The notes under the pieces: generated by a model
Databases searched by the model: none
Told to the model about the DNA's origin: nothing
What the model saw: only the letters and a program-made list of their open reading frames with translations
In this document: piece after piece, positions 7,804 through 16,597 of the stretch
How the letters are laid out: each line of letters opens with the position of its first letter
Position numbering within the stretch: the stretch's first letter is position 1
Source: Schaalia dentiphila ATCC 17982
GTDB lineage: Bacteria; Actinomycetota; Actinomycetes; Actinomycetales; Actinomycetaceae
DNA length: 64,000 nt
Assembly (NCBI RefSeq): GCF_000154225.1
Contig: NZ_DS264586.1
Span: 2,324,527-2,388,526, forward strand
Reading direction: 5' to 3'
Made by a program: the position numbers and the translations under genes

Positions 7804-7841
7804 GCGTTCCAGTGTGCACCACGCGCCGCACCCCAGCCTCG

Positions 7842-8441
7842 TCAGGCGAGCAGAGAGGCGACGCGCGCTTTCAGGTCAGGCAGCACGTCGGCGGCGAACC
7901 AGGGGTTCTTCTTCATCCACATCTGATTGCGCGGCGAGGGATGCACCAGCGGAAAGTAGGTGGGCAGGTAGCGCTTGTAGTCGCGCACAACTTCGGTGAG
8001 CGAGGCCGACGAGGACAGGTTGAGGTAGCGCCTGGTGGCGTACGCGCCGACGAGGATCGTCATCTCCAGCTTCGGCATGAGTTCGAGCAGGCGCGGGTGC
8101 CACGTGTCGGCGAAGTCCTTGCGCGGAGGCAGGTCGCCGCTCTTTCCCGTGCCCGGGAAGTAGAAGTCCATGGGGACGATCGCGAGCTTCCCGGACTCAT
8201 AGAAGGTGTCCCTATCGACGCCCATCCAGTCGCGCAGGCGGTCGCCGCTGCGGTCGTTCCACACGATGCCGGTCTCTTCGGCGACGCGCCCGGGTGCCTG
8301 ACCGACGATCATGATGCGACACTCGGGTCCCGCGTAGAACAGCGGCCCCACGCCTCGCTTCGTGTACGAGGCGTTGGCCGGGTCTGCGGCGATCTCCTCG
8401 GCGATTGCGCGGACAGCTGGGTCGATGATCTCGGGTGTCAT
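7842..8441 (-). CDS. Uracil-DNA glycosylase family protein
   Basis: ATG at 8441 gives 199 residues; the longer open frame to 8936 would run antisense through the start of the neighbouring esterase gene, so I rejected it. Motif 1 of the UDG superfamily appears as 'IMIVGQAPGRVAEETG' at about 43-58, followed by 'DRSGDRLRDWMGV', and motif 2 as 'FPLVHPSPRN' near 164-173. The protein therefore probably acts on damaged or deaminated bases, although this branch of the superfamily is little studied and some members may not be active glycosylases. No [4Fe-4S] cysteine set is visible, unlike family 4 and 5 enzymes. Confidence 0.8.
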   Translation of the reverse strand: MTPEIIDPAVRAIAEEIAADPANASYTKRGVGPLFYAGPECRIMIVGQAPGRVAEETGIVWNDRSGDRLRDWMGVDRDTFYESGKLAIVPMDFYFPGTGKSGDLPPRKDFADTWHPRLLELMPKLEMTILVGAYATRRYLNLSSSASLTEVVRDYKRYLPTYFPLVHPSPRNQMWMKKNPWFAADVLPDLKARVASLLA

Positions 8442-8612
8442 ACCCCTAGGGTATGCCCGCCCCACGAGCGCGCGGCCCCCGGCGACTGGCAGGTCACACG
8501 CCGCGCGGAACCAGCCATGCCGATGTGTAGCAACAGACACACCGATTAGTGGAGGCGGCCCGACCGGGCATAGAGTTGAAGCCATGAAGGCAACCAGGTT
8601 GAGGCGAGGGCA

Positions 8613-9608
8613 TTGACAACACGATTCATGCGCCGTTCCAACAGGATGGGCATTATCGCCGCGTCGGTTGCGATCGCGATCTCCCTGTTTGGCCTCACGG
8701 GCCTGACGGCGAGCGCCCTCAATCGCTCCGGCCACGGCCAGAAGGACCCCGCCCCCGTCTCTTACGAGGAGGACGGCACGACCTCCGCGCTCGCCACCCG
8801 GGCACTGGAGGGGACGATCCAACAGATCACCTACGACCAGGCCTACGAGGGCGTGACCTACGAGAAGGAGGCCCTCGTCTACGTGCCCGCGTCCTACACG
8901 CCGGGGGTTCCCGCGAACATCGTCTACCTGACGCACGGATGGTGGGGCACAGCCGACGGCCTGGCCGGGGGCGTGGCCCCCATCGTCGACCAGCTGACCT
9001 CCGCGGGGTCAATCACCCCCACAATCGTCGTCTTCGCGACCTACTATCCGGACCGATCGTTCGCGACTGAGGACTACGAGGACGACTACGCACTCAATCG
9101 CTTCTTCGCGACAACCGAGATCGACACGCTGATCAAGACGGTCGAGTCGCACTACACGACGTTCGCACGCGGGGACACCTCGGACGAGTCGTTGCGCGCC
9201 TCGCGCAGGCACCGCGCGTTCGGCGGTTTCTCGATGGGCGCGACGACCACGTGGGACGTGTTTGCCCTGCGCCCGCAGTACTTCTACAGCTACATACCGA
9301 TGGCGGGCGAGTCGTGGATCGGGCGCGAGGAGGACGCCGACTCCGCGCAGATCGCACAGCTGGTGACCGCCGGGGCCGAGCGCGCGCACTACGGGCCGCA
9401 GGACTTCCGCATCTTCGCTTCGGTCGGCTCACTCGACCCTGCCCTGGATGACATGTCCCCTCAGCTGGCGCAGCTGCGAGCAGATTACCCCGACCTGATG
9501 ACGGACGACAGCCTGCAGATGTGGATCGACGAGGGAGAAAGCCACTCCATGGCCTCGGTCGGTAACCAGGTCGCTCACGACCTGCCGCTACTGTTTCCGC
9601 CCGCGTAG
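8613..9608 (+). CDS. Secreted alpha/beta-hydrolase esterase
   Basis: The likely start is TTG 8613, eight bases after GAGG; ATG 8628 is the alternative. The 331-residue protein has a basic start and hydrophobic segment at about 12-34 ending 'LTASA', a Sec signal. Next come 'YVPASYTPG', an oxyanion segment 'YLTHGWWGT' near 105-113 and the nucleophile elbow 'GFSMG' with Ser207. A His in 'DEGESHSMAS' near 313 completes a plausible triad. This resembles the esterase D/feruloyl esterase (Fes/XynZ-like) branch. The substrate is unknown; an extracellular ester is likely. A perfect hairpin follows. Confidence 0.82.
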   Translation: MTTRFMRRSNRMGIIAASVAIAISLFGLTGLTASALNRSGHGQKDPAPVSYEEDGTTSALATRALEGTIQQITYDQAYEGVTYEKEALVYVPASYTPGVPANIVYLTHGWWGTADGLAGGVAPIVDQLTSAGSITPTIVVFATYYPDRSFATEDYEDDYALNRFFATTEIDTLIKTVESHYTTFARGDTSDESLRASRRHRAFGGFSMGATTTWDVFALRPQYFYSYIPMAGESWIGREEDADSAQIAQLVTAGAERAHYGPQDFRIFASVGSLDPALDDMSPQLAQLRADYPDLMTDDSLQMWIDEGESHSMASVGNQVAHDLPLLFPPA

Positions 9609-9636
9609 GGGATTCTCCCCGTTCACCGACAGAGAC

Positions 9637-9678
9637 AGCCCCGGCCTCGTTCCTTTTCTCAGGGACGAGGCCGGGGCT
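9637..9678. terminator. Bidirectional terminator hairpin built from two 12-mer copies
   Basis: A perfect 14-base stem (9637-9650 with 9665-9678) encloses a T-rich 14-base loop between the convergent esterase and cpfC-chdC genes. Each arm contains one exact ACGAGGCCGGGG copy. There is no strong T run on either side. Confidence 0.7.
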
Positions 9679-9700
9679 GGCTGACAAATAAGCGCGGCCC

Positions 9701-11914
9701 TTATGCGCGGGGCTGGCGCTCCGCCCACTCGCCGAGGCTCACGCGCGGACCCGTGAAGAACGGGGTGTCCTCGCGCACGTAGAGGCGCGCCTCGGTGTAG
9801 CGCTGGGCGTGCATGACGCCCTCCAGGCGGTCCAGGCTGTCCGCCTCGAACGCGAGCACCCACTCATAGTCGGAGAAGCCGAAGGCGGACAGGGTCGAGC
9901 CCTTGACGTCCGGGTACTGCGCGAAGCCGTTGCGGCCGTGTTCGGCCATGATGCGGGCGCGCTCTTCGGGGGCTTTGAGGTACCAGTCGTAGGAGCGCAC
10001 GAAGGGGTAGACCATCGCCCAGTCGCGGGGCGCGACGCCGCCGAAGCAGGCGGGAATGTGGCGCTTGTTGAACTCGGCTGGGGTGTGCAGGCCCATACAG
10101 GACCACACCGGATCCAGGAACTTGCCCAGCGCCGACGCACGCAGGCGATGGTAGGCGTCCTGGAGGACCTCCGGGTCGTCGTCGAGCCACCACACCATCA
10201 GGTCGGCCTCGGCGCGGAAGCCGGATACGTCGTAGAAGCCGCGGATTTCCGCACCCGCACCCTTCACGTAGTCCAGGGATTCGGCGACGATGCGGCCGCG
10301 CTCGCCGTCCTCGGCGGGCAGGGACTCACCGAGTGCGAACACGGAGTAGAGGGCATAGTGCTGCTTGTTGTTGACCTCGTCGAAGTCGACGTCCGTCGCG
10401 TCGCGCGGGTCGGTGACGCGGGCGTGAGCGGCGTGCGAGTGGGGCGTCGCCTCGGTACCCGCGTGGCGGGCCTGGTGGCGCGCGGCGTGCTCACCGACGC
10501 GATCCGGCACTCCCGCGGGATGTCCCGGGTTTTCCGGGTTCTGCTCGGGCGGCACGACGGCGTGGGGATGCGGGGTAGACATGGAGTCCTCCTGAGTTGT
10601 AGCTGGTTGAACGGCGGCTCGGGCGGGCGCGCCGGAAGAATGAGGGGCGGTGCCGGGGTGGCCACTCGCGGCGGCGGGTGAGGGGTGGCCTGGGCGCGCC
10701 GGGGAGAGGCAGCAGTCGCTCGGGCAGACGGTATGGAAGGGGCCGGTGCCGGTCACGGTGACGGGCAAGGGATTCTCTCCTCGCGCCTGGGCCGCGCGCT
10801 CTTCGAGCACGTCGACCAGGGAGGACACGAAGGCCGGATCCGTCGCAACGGTGTCGGCGCGCTCGTAGGGGATCCCCAGGCGCGCGGCGGTCTCCTTCGC
10901 CTCGGTGTCGAGGTCGTAGACGACCTCCATGTGGTCGCAGATGAACCCGATGGGGACGACGACGGCGCCGGTCAGCGGGTTCGCGTCGGCCGCGATCTCC
11001 TCGAGGAAATCGTTGATATCGGGTTCGAGCCAGCGGGACTGCGGAGGTCCCGACCGCGAGCAATACACGAGGTCATAGCCCAGATACGCGCGCCCCAGGA
11101 CGCGCTGTAGCTCCGGCATGATCGCCTCAATGAGGGCGTGATGCTGGGCGACGTAACTGATTTCAGTGGCCGGGGTTCCCGCGGTCGACGACGCCGCGCT
11201 CCCTCGCTGCTCGGCGCGTCTGCCCGAGGCCGCCACGGCCTCGTCGATCGAGGGATGGAAGGGGAAGGGCGAGGACCCCGCCTCCATGCTCACGGGGATG
11301 GAGTGGGTGACGAAGATCAGGCGAATCCCGGCCGGGTCGACGCCTCGCGCAGCGAGGGCCTCCCACGCACGCCGGACAGAAGCGATCTGCGCGCTCGCCA
11401 TGCCGAGGGTCGAGTAGTAGGGGCGAACCTTGTCCAGGATGATGTCGGCGTCAGGGTTGTCGGCGCTGTCCTCGGCGCCCAGTTCGATCGTCCCCCACTT
11501 GTCGCGCAGGGCCTCCGCGGCCTCGGCGAGATCTTCGCGGTACTGGCGACACCCCGAGTACGAGGCATAGGCGGAGGTGGGCAGGACGAGGATGCGACGG
11601 GCACCCGCCTGGATGAGCTCGTCGAGGCCCGCGGTCACGAAGGGGTGCCAGTTACGGTTTCCCCATCCGACGGGGATATCGTGCCCGCGGCGAGCGAGCT
11701 CGGCAGACAAGTCCGCGATCAGGCGCTGGTTGCAGGCGTTGATGGGCGAGACGCCGCCGAAGCGCTTGTAGTGGGCGGCGACCTGAAGCAGGCGCTCGTC
11801 GGGGATCCCGCGACCGCGCGTCGCGTTACGCATGAACGGCAGGACATCGTCCGGGCCGTTCGGGCCACCGTAGGACAGCAGCATGATCGCGTCGTAGGTA
11901 TCCATACCTGGCAC
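9701..11914 (-). CDS. cpfC-chdC: Coproporphyrin ferrochelatase fused to coproheme decarboxylase
   Basis: One uninterrupted 737-codon frame encodes two successive enzymes of Gram-positive heme synthesis. Residues 1-402 are ferrochelatase (CpfC/HemH): 'AIMLLSYGGP', the metal-site region 'RLIFVTHSIPVSM', and 'CPSDCC' at 397-402 plus the Cys in 'YSGCRQY', a plausible [2Fe-2S] ligand set. About 403-508 is a His/Pro/Ala-rich linker. The rest is ChdC/HemQ, with the catalytic Tyr in 'YPFVRSYDWY' (residue 636) and the heme-ligand His in 'IMAEHG' (659). GTG 11914 lies seven bases after AAGGAGG; ATG 11905 is less well placed. A second strong site, AGGAGGACTCC, precedes an in-frame ATG at 10582, so ChdC (293 aa) may also be made alone. 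Confidence 0.9.
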   Translation of the reverse strand: MPGMDTYDAIMLLSYGGPNGPDDVLPFMRNATRGRGIPDERLLQVAAHYKRFGGVSPINACNQRLIADLSAELARRGHDIPVGWGNRNWHPFVTAGLDELIQAGARRILVLPTSAYASYSGCRQYREDLAEAAEALRDKWGTIELGAEDSADNPDADIILDKVRPYYSTLGMASAQIASVRRAWEALAARGVDPAGIRLIFVTHSIPVSMEAGSSPFPFHPSIDEAVAASGRRAEQRGSAASSTAGTPATEISYVAQHHALIEAIMPELQRVLGRAYLGYDLVYCSRSGPPQSRWLEPDINDFLEEIAADANPLTGAVVVPIGFICDHMEVVYDLDTEAKETAARLGIPYERADTVATDPAFVSSLVDVLEERAAQARGENPLPVTVTGTGPFHTVCPSDCCLSPARPGHPSPAAASGHPGTAPHSSGAPARAAVQPATTQEDSMSTPHPHAVVPPEQNPENPGHPAGVPDRVGEHAARHQARHAGTEATPHSHAAHARVTDPRDATDVDFDEVNNKQHYALYSVFALGESLPAEDGERGRIVAESLDYVKGAGAEIRGFYDVSGFRAEADLMVWWLDDDPEVLQDAYHRLRASALGKFLDPVWSCMGLHTPAEFNKRHIPACFGGVAPRDWAMVYPFVRSYDWYLKAPEERARIMAEHGRNGFAQYPDVKGSTLSAFGFSDYEWVLAFEADSLDRLEGVMHAQRYTEARLYVREDTPFFTGPRVSLGEWAERQPRA

Positions 11915-12045
11915 TTTCAGTCCTCCTTCAGGCCGAGCGTTGACAGTGTAGGGCCGCTTCCCTCCCCCACGCAGCGACAGATTGTCAGAAAAACGCGGTA
12001 AATCAGCAGTTTTCCCCTGCGTGCAGCGCCACCTTGCACACATAA

Positions 12046-12092
12046 GTTAACACTGTTAACCTTGCCTGTGACACAAAGTTAACAGCGTTAAC
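12046..12092. promoter_or_regulatory. Two TetR-type operator palindromes
   Basis: GTTAACACTGTTAAC (12046-12060) and GTTAACAGCGTTAAC (12078-12092) are near-identical palindromes whose starts are 32 bases apart, about three helical turns. They lie in the divergent gap between the heme fusion and the ABC exporter operon, just before the exporter start. The operon's last gene is a TetR regulator, the obvious candidate to bind here. Confidence 0.75.
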
Positions 12093-12107
12093 CGATGGGA
12101 GAGAACC

Positions 12108-13031
12108 GTGTCACATCCACACGCTCCAGGCCTGGACGCCCGGGGAATCCGCAAGAGCTACGGCGCCCACGAGGTCCTACGCGGAGTCGACCTACGCGTC
12201 GAACCCGGACAGATCCTCGGCCTGCTCGGACGAAACGGGGCGGGCAAGTCCACGCTCATCACGATCCTGTGCGGCCTACGCCGCGCCGACTCCGGCACCG
12301 CGTCAATCTGCGGGGCAGCTCCCGGGTCCCCCGAGGCCGCACGATCAATCGGGTACGCGCCGCAGGAACTGGGGATCTACCCGGACCTGAGCGTCGCCCA
12401 GAATCTGGCGGCCTTCGGCGAGCTGCACGGGCTCGGCCGACGCGAGGCGGCCTCGCGCGCCGGCGAGGTCATGGACCTCCTCGGGTTGAGCGAGAAACGC
12501 GGTCAGCGCGCCTCGCACCTGTCGGGCGGGCAGCAGCGCAGGCTCCACGCGGGGATGGCGATCATGCACCGCCCGCTCCTGGTGTTCATGGACGAGCCGA
12601 CCGTCGGCGCGGACGTGGAGGCGCGCAGCCAGATCCTGGGAGCGGTGCGCCAGCTCGCGCAGGACGGCGCGGCCGTCGTCTATACCTCCCACTACCTGGC
12701 GGAGTTCGAGGAGCTCGGCTCCGATATTGCGATCCTGAACGAGGGGCGCATCGTCGCGAGCGGAACGCTCGAGGACATCATCTCGCGCCATGGCAGTGCC
12801 GAGGTGACCCTCGAGTTTGATCGTCCCGTTCCCCCGATCGACGGGTGGAGCGCCGACGGGACGACACTCCGACACATCGGGGACGAGGCCGACCCGGGCA
12901 TCCGGATTGGTGAAGCCCTGGCCTCGCCCGCCCTCGAAGGCGCACGCCTGACCGACGCGCGTATCGAACAGGCAAGCCTGCACAACGCGTATCTGCAGAT
13001 CATCAAGGAGAGTGACCATGTCGCAGCTTAA
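12108..13031 (+). CDS. ABC transporter ATP-binding protein (ABC-2 exporter)
   Basis: GTG 12108 follows GGGAGAG. The 307-residue protein has Walker A 'GRNGAGKST' at 41-49, a Q-loop, the signature 'LSGGQQRR' near 142 and Walker B 'LLVFMDEPT' near 160, so it is an intact ATPase. Its C-terminal 80 residues form the extra domain common in DrrA/CcmA-type drug and lipid exporters. It overlaps the permease gene by 14 bases, and a TetR regulator completes the operon. It should energise export across the membrane of a hydrophobic or toxic compound that also acts as inducer; the compound is unknown. Confidence 0.9.
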   Translation: MSHPHAPGLDARGIRKSYGAHEVLRGVDLRVEPGQILGLLGRNGAGKSTLITILCGLRRADSGTASICGAAPGSPEAARSIGYAPQELGIYPDLSVAQNLAAFGELHGLGRREAASRAGEVMDLLGLSEKRGQRASHLSGGQQRRLHAGMAIMHRPLLVFMDEPTVGADVEARSQILGAVRQLAQDGAAVVYTSHYLAEFEELGSDIAILNEGRIVASGTLEDIISRHGSAEVTLEFDRPVPPIDGWSADGTTLRHIGDEADPGIRIGEALASPALEGARLTDARIEQASLHNAYLQIIKESDHVAA

Positions 13032-13779
13032 GCAAATCGGAGCCATGACCCGCCTCAACATCCGCCTGCAGCTCACTGACCCTGCGCCCATGCTCATCCT
13101 GACGGTGATCCCTCTCGTCTTGATCCCCTTCATGATGCCGGCGTTCAAGTCGATGCTCCTGGCCGACGGATACACCGGCGTGACCGGTGCGGAGCAGGCC
13201 GTGCCCTCAATGGCAATCCTGTTCTCGTTCCTGGCCGTGCAGAACATCATCAGCTCGTTCTTCAACGAGCAATCGTGGGGAACGTGGCAGCGGCTCGAAG
13301 CCTCCCCCACCTCGCGCGCATCCATCCTGACGGGTAAGGCATTGGTCGCCTTCCTCATGCAGACCGCCCAGATCGCGGTTGTCCTCGCGCTCGGCGCTGC
13401 AATCTTCGGGTATCGACCGACCGGGTCTCTCATTGCACTCGCCGCTGTCCTCCTGAGTTTCTCCGCGGTCCTGTCGGCGCTCGGCGTCGCACTCGCCCTG
13501 TGGTCCCACAGCCGCGACGCGGCACTGTCCCTGTCGAATATCGTGGGCATGCTGGCGGCCGGCATCGGCGGCTCCTTCTCCACGATCTCTTCGTTCCCCG
13601 ATTGGGCACAGCACGCCGCGCGCCTGTCCCCCGCCTACTGGGCGATCACCGCGATTCACGAGGTGAGCCTCGACGGGGCGAACCTCTCCGACGTCGGGAT
13701 GCGGATCGGGGTCCTGTGGGGTTTCTTCGCGGTGATCGCGGGGCTGGCACTGGTACAGTTCCGGTATCACAGGGAGTAA
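13018..13779 (+). CDS. ABC-2 type permease
   Basis: ATG 13018 lies seven bases after AAGGAGA; a GTG six bases upstream is the alternative. The 253-residue protein has about six membrane spans: near 22-44, 60-80, 103-125, 133-158, 168-190 and 228-248. It shows the ABC-2 pattern, including 'QNIISSFFNEQSWGTWQRLE', the coupling segment before span three, and 'SFSTISSFPDWAQHAARLSP' with 'YWAI' near the last span. It forms the membrane channel with the overlapping ATPase gene. The stop is followed 22 bases later by the TetR gene. Confidence 0.88.
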   Translation: MSQLKQIGAMTRLNIRLQLTDPAPMLILTVIPLVLIPFMMPAFKSMLLADGYTGVTGAEQAVPSMAILFSFLAVQNIISSFFNEQSWGTWQRLEASPTSRASILTGKALVAFLMQTAQIAVVLALGAAIFGYRPTGSLIALAAVLLSFSAVLSALGVALALWSHSRDAALSLSNIVGMLAAGIGGSFSTISSFPDWAQHAARLSPAYWAITAIHEVSLDGANLSDVGMRIGVLWGFFAVIAGLALVQFRYHRE

Positions 13780-13801
13780 AGACCACCGAAGCGGAGAGTC
13801 C

Positions 13802-14512
13802 ATGCCTCAGTCGAAGCAGCGCGCGCTATCGCGAGAGATCATCTTGTCGACCGCGCTCGGCCTGGTTGACGAGGAGGGACTCTCCGCTTTATCCCTGCGG
13901 TCCCTGGGAAAGCGCCTCGGCGTCTCCCAGGCCGCCTTTTATCGTCATTTCCCCGATAAGGCGGCGCTCCTGGAAGGCATCTCGGAGCAGGTCTGGCGCC
14001 TCACCTTCGAGGCGTTCCTGGCCCGCTTACAGGAAGGGAAGGTGGAGGTCCCAGGCGGTTCCACAGCAGCGGCGGGAGTCGGCGCGACTCCACCCTCGCG
14101 GCTAATGGCCTACATGCGCGAGTACGCACACTGCCTGGCAGCGACGTTGCGATCCCACCCGGGCACGGTGATGCTGGTGCTCACCCACCCAACCTCGACA
14201 CCGGAGCAGTTTTCTCTTCTCGCTGGCGTGTTCGTGCAGCTGGCGCGCCACGGTATCGCACCTGAGGCCAACGTCCTGGCGCTCATCAGCGCCGTGTCGA
14301 TCTATACGACAGGCTTCGTCGCCGCCGAGGTCGTTCCGCCGGTGGGAGGCGCCCCCGAGCGCCCCATCGACCTGTCAACCGCGAGCGCCGCACTCAGCCC
14401 GGACGATGCGCAGGTGCTGCGTCCTCTCGTTGAGGACGTGGTCGCGGGCCGCTGCGATCTGAGGGTGCAGTTCGCCCAGGGCCTGGAGGCGATCCTGCGC
14501 GGCTGGGCCTAG
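13802..14512 (+). CDS. TetR-family transcriptional regulator
   Basis: The 236-residue protein begins with a TetR DNA-binding domain at about 10-57: 'REIILSTALGLVDEEGLSAL', then 'SLRSLGKRLGVSQAAFYRHF', a classic helix-turn-helix with the 'YRHFPDKAALL' ending. The C-terminal ligand-binding half is unlike any I can name. As the third gene of the exporter operon it probably represses that operon through the paired GTTAAC palindromes at 12046-12092 and releases them on binding the exported compound. Its 3' end overlaps the convergent glycosyltransferase gene by four bases. Confidence 0.88.
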   Translation: MPQSKQRALSREIILSTALGLVDEEGLSALSLRSLGKRLGVSQAAFYRHFPDKAALLEGISEQVWRLTFEAFLARLQEGKVEVPGGSTAAAGVGATPPSRLMAYMREYAHCLAATLRSHPGTVMLVLTHPTSTPEQFSLLAGVFVQLARHGIAPEANVLALISAVSIYTTGFVAAEVVPPVGGAPERPIDLSTASAALSPDDAQVLRPLVEDVVAGRCDLRVQFAQGLEAILRGWA

Positions 14513-15663
14513 CTGATCAGTTTTTCTACCTCGCGCACAATGCGCGCGGCTCCGCCCAGCGAGGACAGTTCCTCGCGTAGCCCTCGGATTCCCGAGGTCA
14601 GCGCGGGTTCATCGAGGAGGGCACGGGCGGCGCGTGCGATGAGCGCCGGCTTGGGCTTGCGCACGGTCAGGCCGCAGCGCGCGCTTTCCACGGCCTCGGC
14701 GTTGAATTGCCGCTCGAAGACGCGACCCGGGACGATCAGCTGCGGGACTTCGTAGGACAGGGCATCCATCATCGAGTTTTGCCCGCCGTGGTGCACGAAG
14801 ACGCGGGCGCGCGGCAGGAGCTCGGAAAAGTCAAATCGGGGCGCACAGGTCACCGTGTGACCACCTGAGACCTGGACGGCCTCGGGCGCTCCCGCGACGT
14901 ACACGTCGCATCCGAGGGCCTCGGCAATCTCTCGCCCGGCGCGCACGGCGACGCCCGCGGGGACGCTGCCCGCGCCGAGGTAGACGAGCGCGCAATCGCG
15001 AGGCGTCGGCGTCAGGGCGGGTGCCTCGTCCAGGAACCCGCAGTAGACGGCCCGCTCCCCCGCCCGCGGTTCCAGGGTCGGGCAGCTCGGAATGAAGCGG
15101 CGCCTCATCCCCTCAAAGATCGTCAGGGACGAGGCCGGGGCGGGCATACCCATCTCGCGCAGCAGGCGTCGAATTCCCGCGGATTTACGAGGGTTGGAGG
15201 CGTAGGCGGCGGTCGTCGGCTGCGAGGCGCTGCCCACGCACGGGATGCCCTCGGCGCGGGCGACGATGACGGCGGCGAGGCTGAATTCGGAGTAGACAAC
15301 GTCGGGGCGCGCGGTGCGCATGTGGGCGCGAAGCGTATCAACGGCCGCGCGCGAGCAGCGCTCGTCGAGGGCACCGGTCAGCCAGAGGACCTCCTCGAAG
15401 CTGCGCACAGGCTTGCGGCCCATGAGGCCGAGGCGCGAGGCCAGGGGGAAGGTGTGGCGCGCGATGGCCTCGGGAAGGCCGAGAGGTGAGGGCACCGGAA
15501 TCTCGAGCGTCGGAGCGATGGGATTGGCACAGTTGCCGTCGTCTCCCCACGCGAGCACGGCCTCATGGCCAGCGTCCTGGAACGCACGTGCGACGCGCTG
15601 CGCGCGCGACCACGGCCCGCCCATCCGCGAGCGGGCGACCATGGGAACGACGAGAACCTTCAC
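14509..15663 (-). CDS. UDP-glycosyltransferase-like protein (MGT/GtfA type)
   Basis: The 384-residue protein opens with 'VPMVARSRMGGPWSRAQRVA', an acceptor-side motif, and 'FQDAGHEAVLAWGD', typical of GT-B enzymes of family GT1. Near the C-terminus 'ARVFVHHGGQNSMMDALSYE' and 'VPQLIVPG' are the sugar-nucleotide-binding signature. Such enzymes transfer a sugar to small molecules, lipids or antibiotics, and some confer macrolide resistance. No signal or membrane span is present. It is convergent with, and overlaps by four bases, the TetR gene of the exporter operon; whether the two act on the same compound is unknown. Confidence 0.8.
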   Translation of the reverse strand: MKVLVVPMVARSRMGGPWSRAQRVARAFQDAGHEAVLAWGDDGNCANPIAPTLEIPVPSPLGLPEAIARHTFPLASRLGLMGRKPVRSFEEVLWLTGALDERCSRAAVDTLRAHMRTARPDVVYSEFSLAAVIVARAEGIPCVGSASQPTTAAYASNPRKSAGIRRLLREMGMPAPASSLTIFEGMRRRFIPSCPTLEPRAGERAVYCGFLDEAPALTPTPRDCALVYLGAGSVPAGVAVRAGREIAEALGCDVYVAGAPEAVQVSGGHTVTCAPRFDFSELLPRARVFVHHGGQNSMMDALSYEVPQLIVPGRVFERQFNAEAVESARCGLTVRKPKPALIARAARALLDEPALTSGIRGLREELSSLGGAARIVREVEKLIS

Positions 15664-15779
15664 GATTCAAGGGTACGCCGCTCACAACCGCACGCCCGCA
15701 GCGCGCCCACGCATCGACGCGAGGAAGGGCGCCCCTGAACACCAATAAGGTCGAGGACGTCGCCTGATCGGCGGCACCT

Positions 15780-16358
15780 CTACCGGTTCACGCGTTTGAC
15801 GAAGCGGAACATGTAGTCGGCCTCGCCCATCAGTTCGTCCGCCCCACGGGGATGCGAGGTGTCGGGGTGATGTTCGTTGAAGAACTCGACGATGTGGAAG
15901 CCGCACTTGTTGACGTAGAAGTGGATGTTGCGCACCTCGAAGTATGGAGTTTCCAGGGTCCATTCCGTGACGTGCGGATGGGCGGCCTCGATGGCGAACC
16001 AGGCGCGCGTCCCCACTCCCCTGGAGTGAACCGAGGAATTCATGGCGAACAGGAGAACCTCGCCTCGTTCCCCATCGACGGTAAGGATCACGTTGCCCAC
16101 GCCATTACCGTTCTCATGGATGCGATAGGCGAGCGCTCCCGGAGCATTCAGAGACTGCTCAATGTCGGACAGCGGAAGAATCGGCTGCGCAGTCACACCG
16201 CCCTCGCTGGGTCCAGCAGGAGGCTGCTCGCGCGCGGCAAGACGCTCCCCCACGAAGGAGCCCTGCGGGTTGTCCTGGAAGTGCTCGAAGGAATCTTGAA
16301 AGTCCGCGATCAGCGCAGGACGCTCGGCATCAGTTAGGGGAACAAGCGTAATCGTCAT
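15780..16358 (-). CDS. GNAT family N-acetyltransferase
   Basis: ATG 16358 is used; the frame extends 37 codons further but with residues unlike the family. The 192-residue protein has the GNAT core: 'GVGNVILTVDGERGEVLLFA' (strands 2-4), an acetyl-CoA pyrophosphate loop 'SVHSRGVGTRAWFAIE' (variant of QxxGxG/A) and 'VRNIHFYVNKCGFHIVEFFN', the strand-helix that closes most GNATs. The N-terminal 'DFQDSFEHFQDNPQ' is unusual. The acceptor, whether amino acid, antibiotic or protein, cannot be told. Confidence 0.8.
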   Translation of the reverse strand: MTITLVPLTDAERPALIADFQDSFEHFQDNPQGSFVGERLAAREQPPAGPSEGGVTAQPILPLSDIEQSLNAPGALAYRIHENGNGVGNVILTVDGERGEVLLFAMNSSVHSRGVGTRAWFAIEAAHPHVTEWTLETPYFEVRNIHFYVNKCGFHIVEFFNEHHPDTSHPRGADELMGEADYMFRFVKRVNR

Positions 16359-16597
16359 GGGTGCATCGTATCTGTAGACTGCTACACATCTAACAACAGG
16401 GGCCACTTGCCGCCGTATCCTGGGGGAGGGCCTCAACGACGTGAGCCCCCGAGAGCCGAAGGGGTACACATGGAACGCCTGTTCACCATTTCATTCGTCA
16501 TGCACATCATCAAGGTGCCCCACTCGTTTCGACGAAAGGAACTGGGGTTCTAGGCTCCTCAAGCTAGACACGTAACCGCCAGATACCCTCCGGGGCG

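Noticed and set aside
8442..8936. Upstream extension of the uracil-DNA glycosylase-like frame
   Set aside because: It runs antisense through the esterase signal peptide and adds no recognisable sequence; ATG 8441 fits the family.
16470..16553. 27-codon plus-strand frame with AAGGGG upstream
   Set aside because: It begins 'MERLFTISFVMHIIKVPH' and is followed by no hairpin or partner. Too short to support without conservation data, though a small hydrophobic peptide is not excluded.
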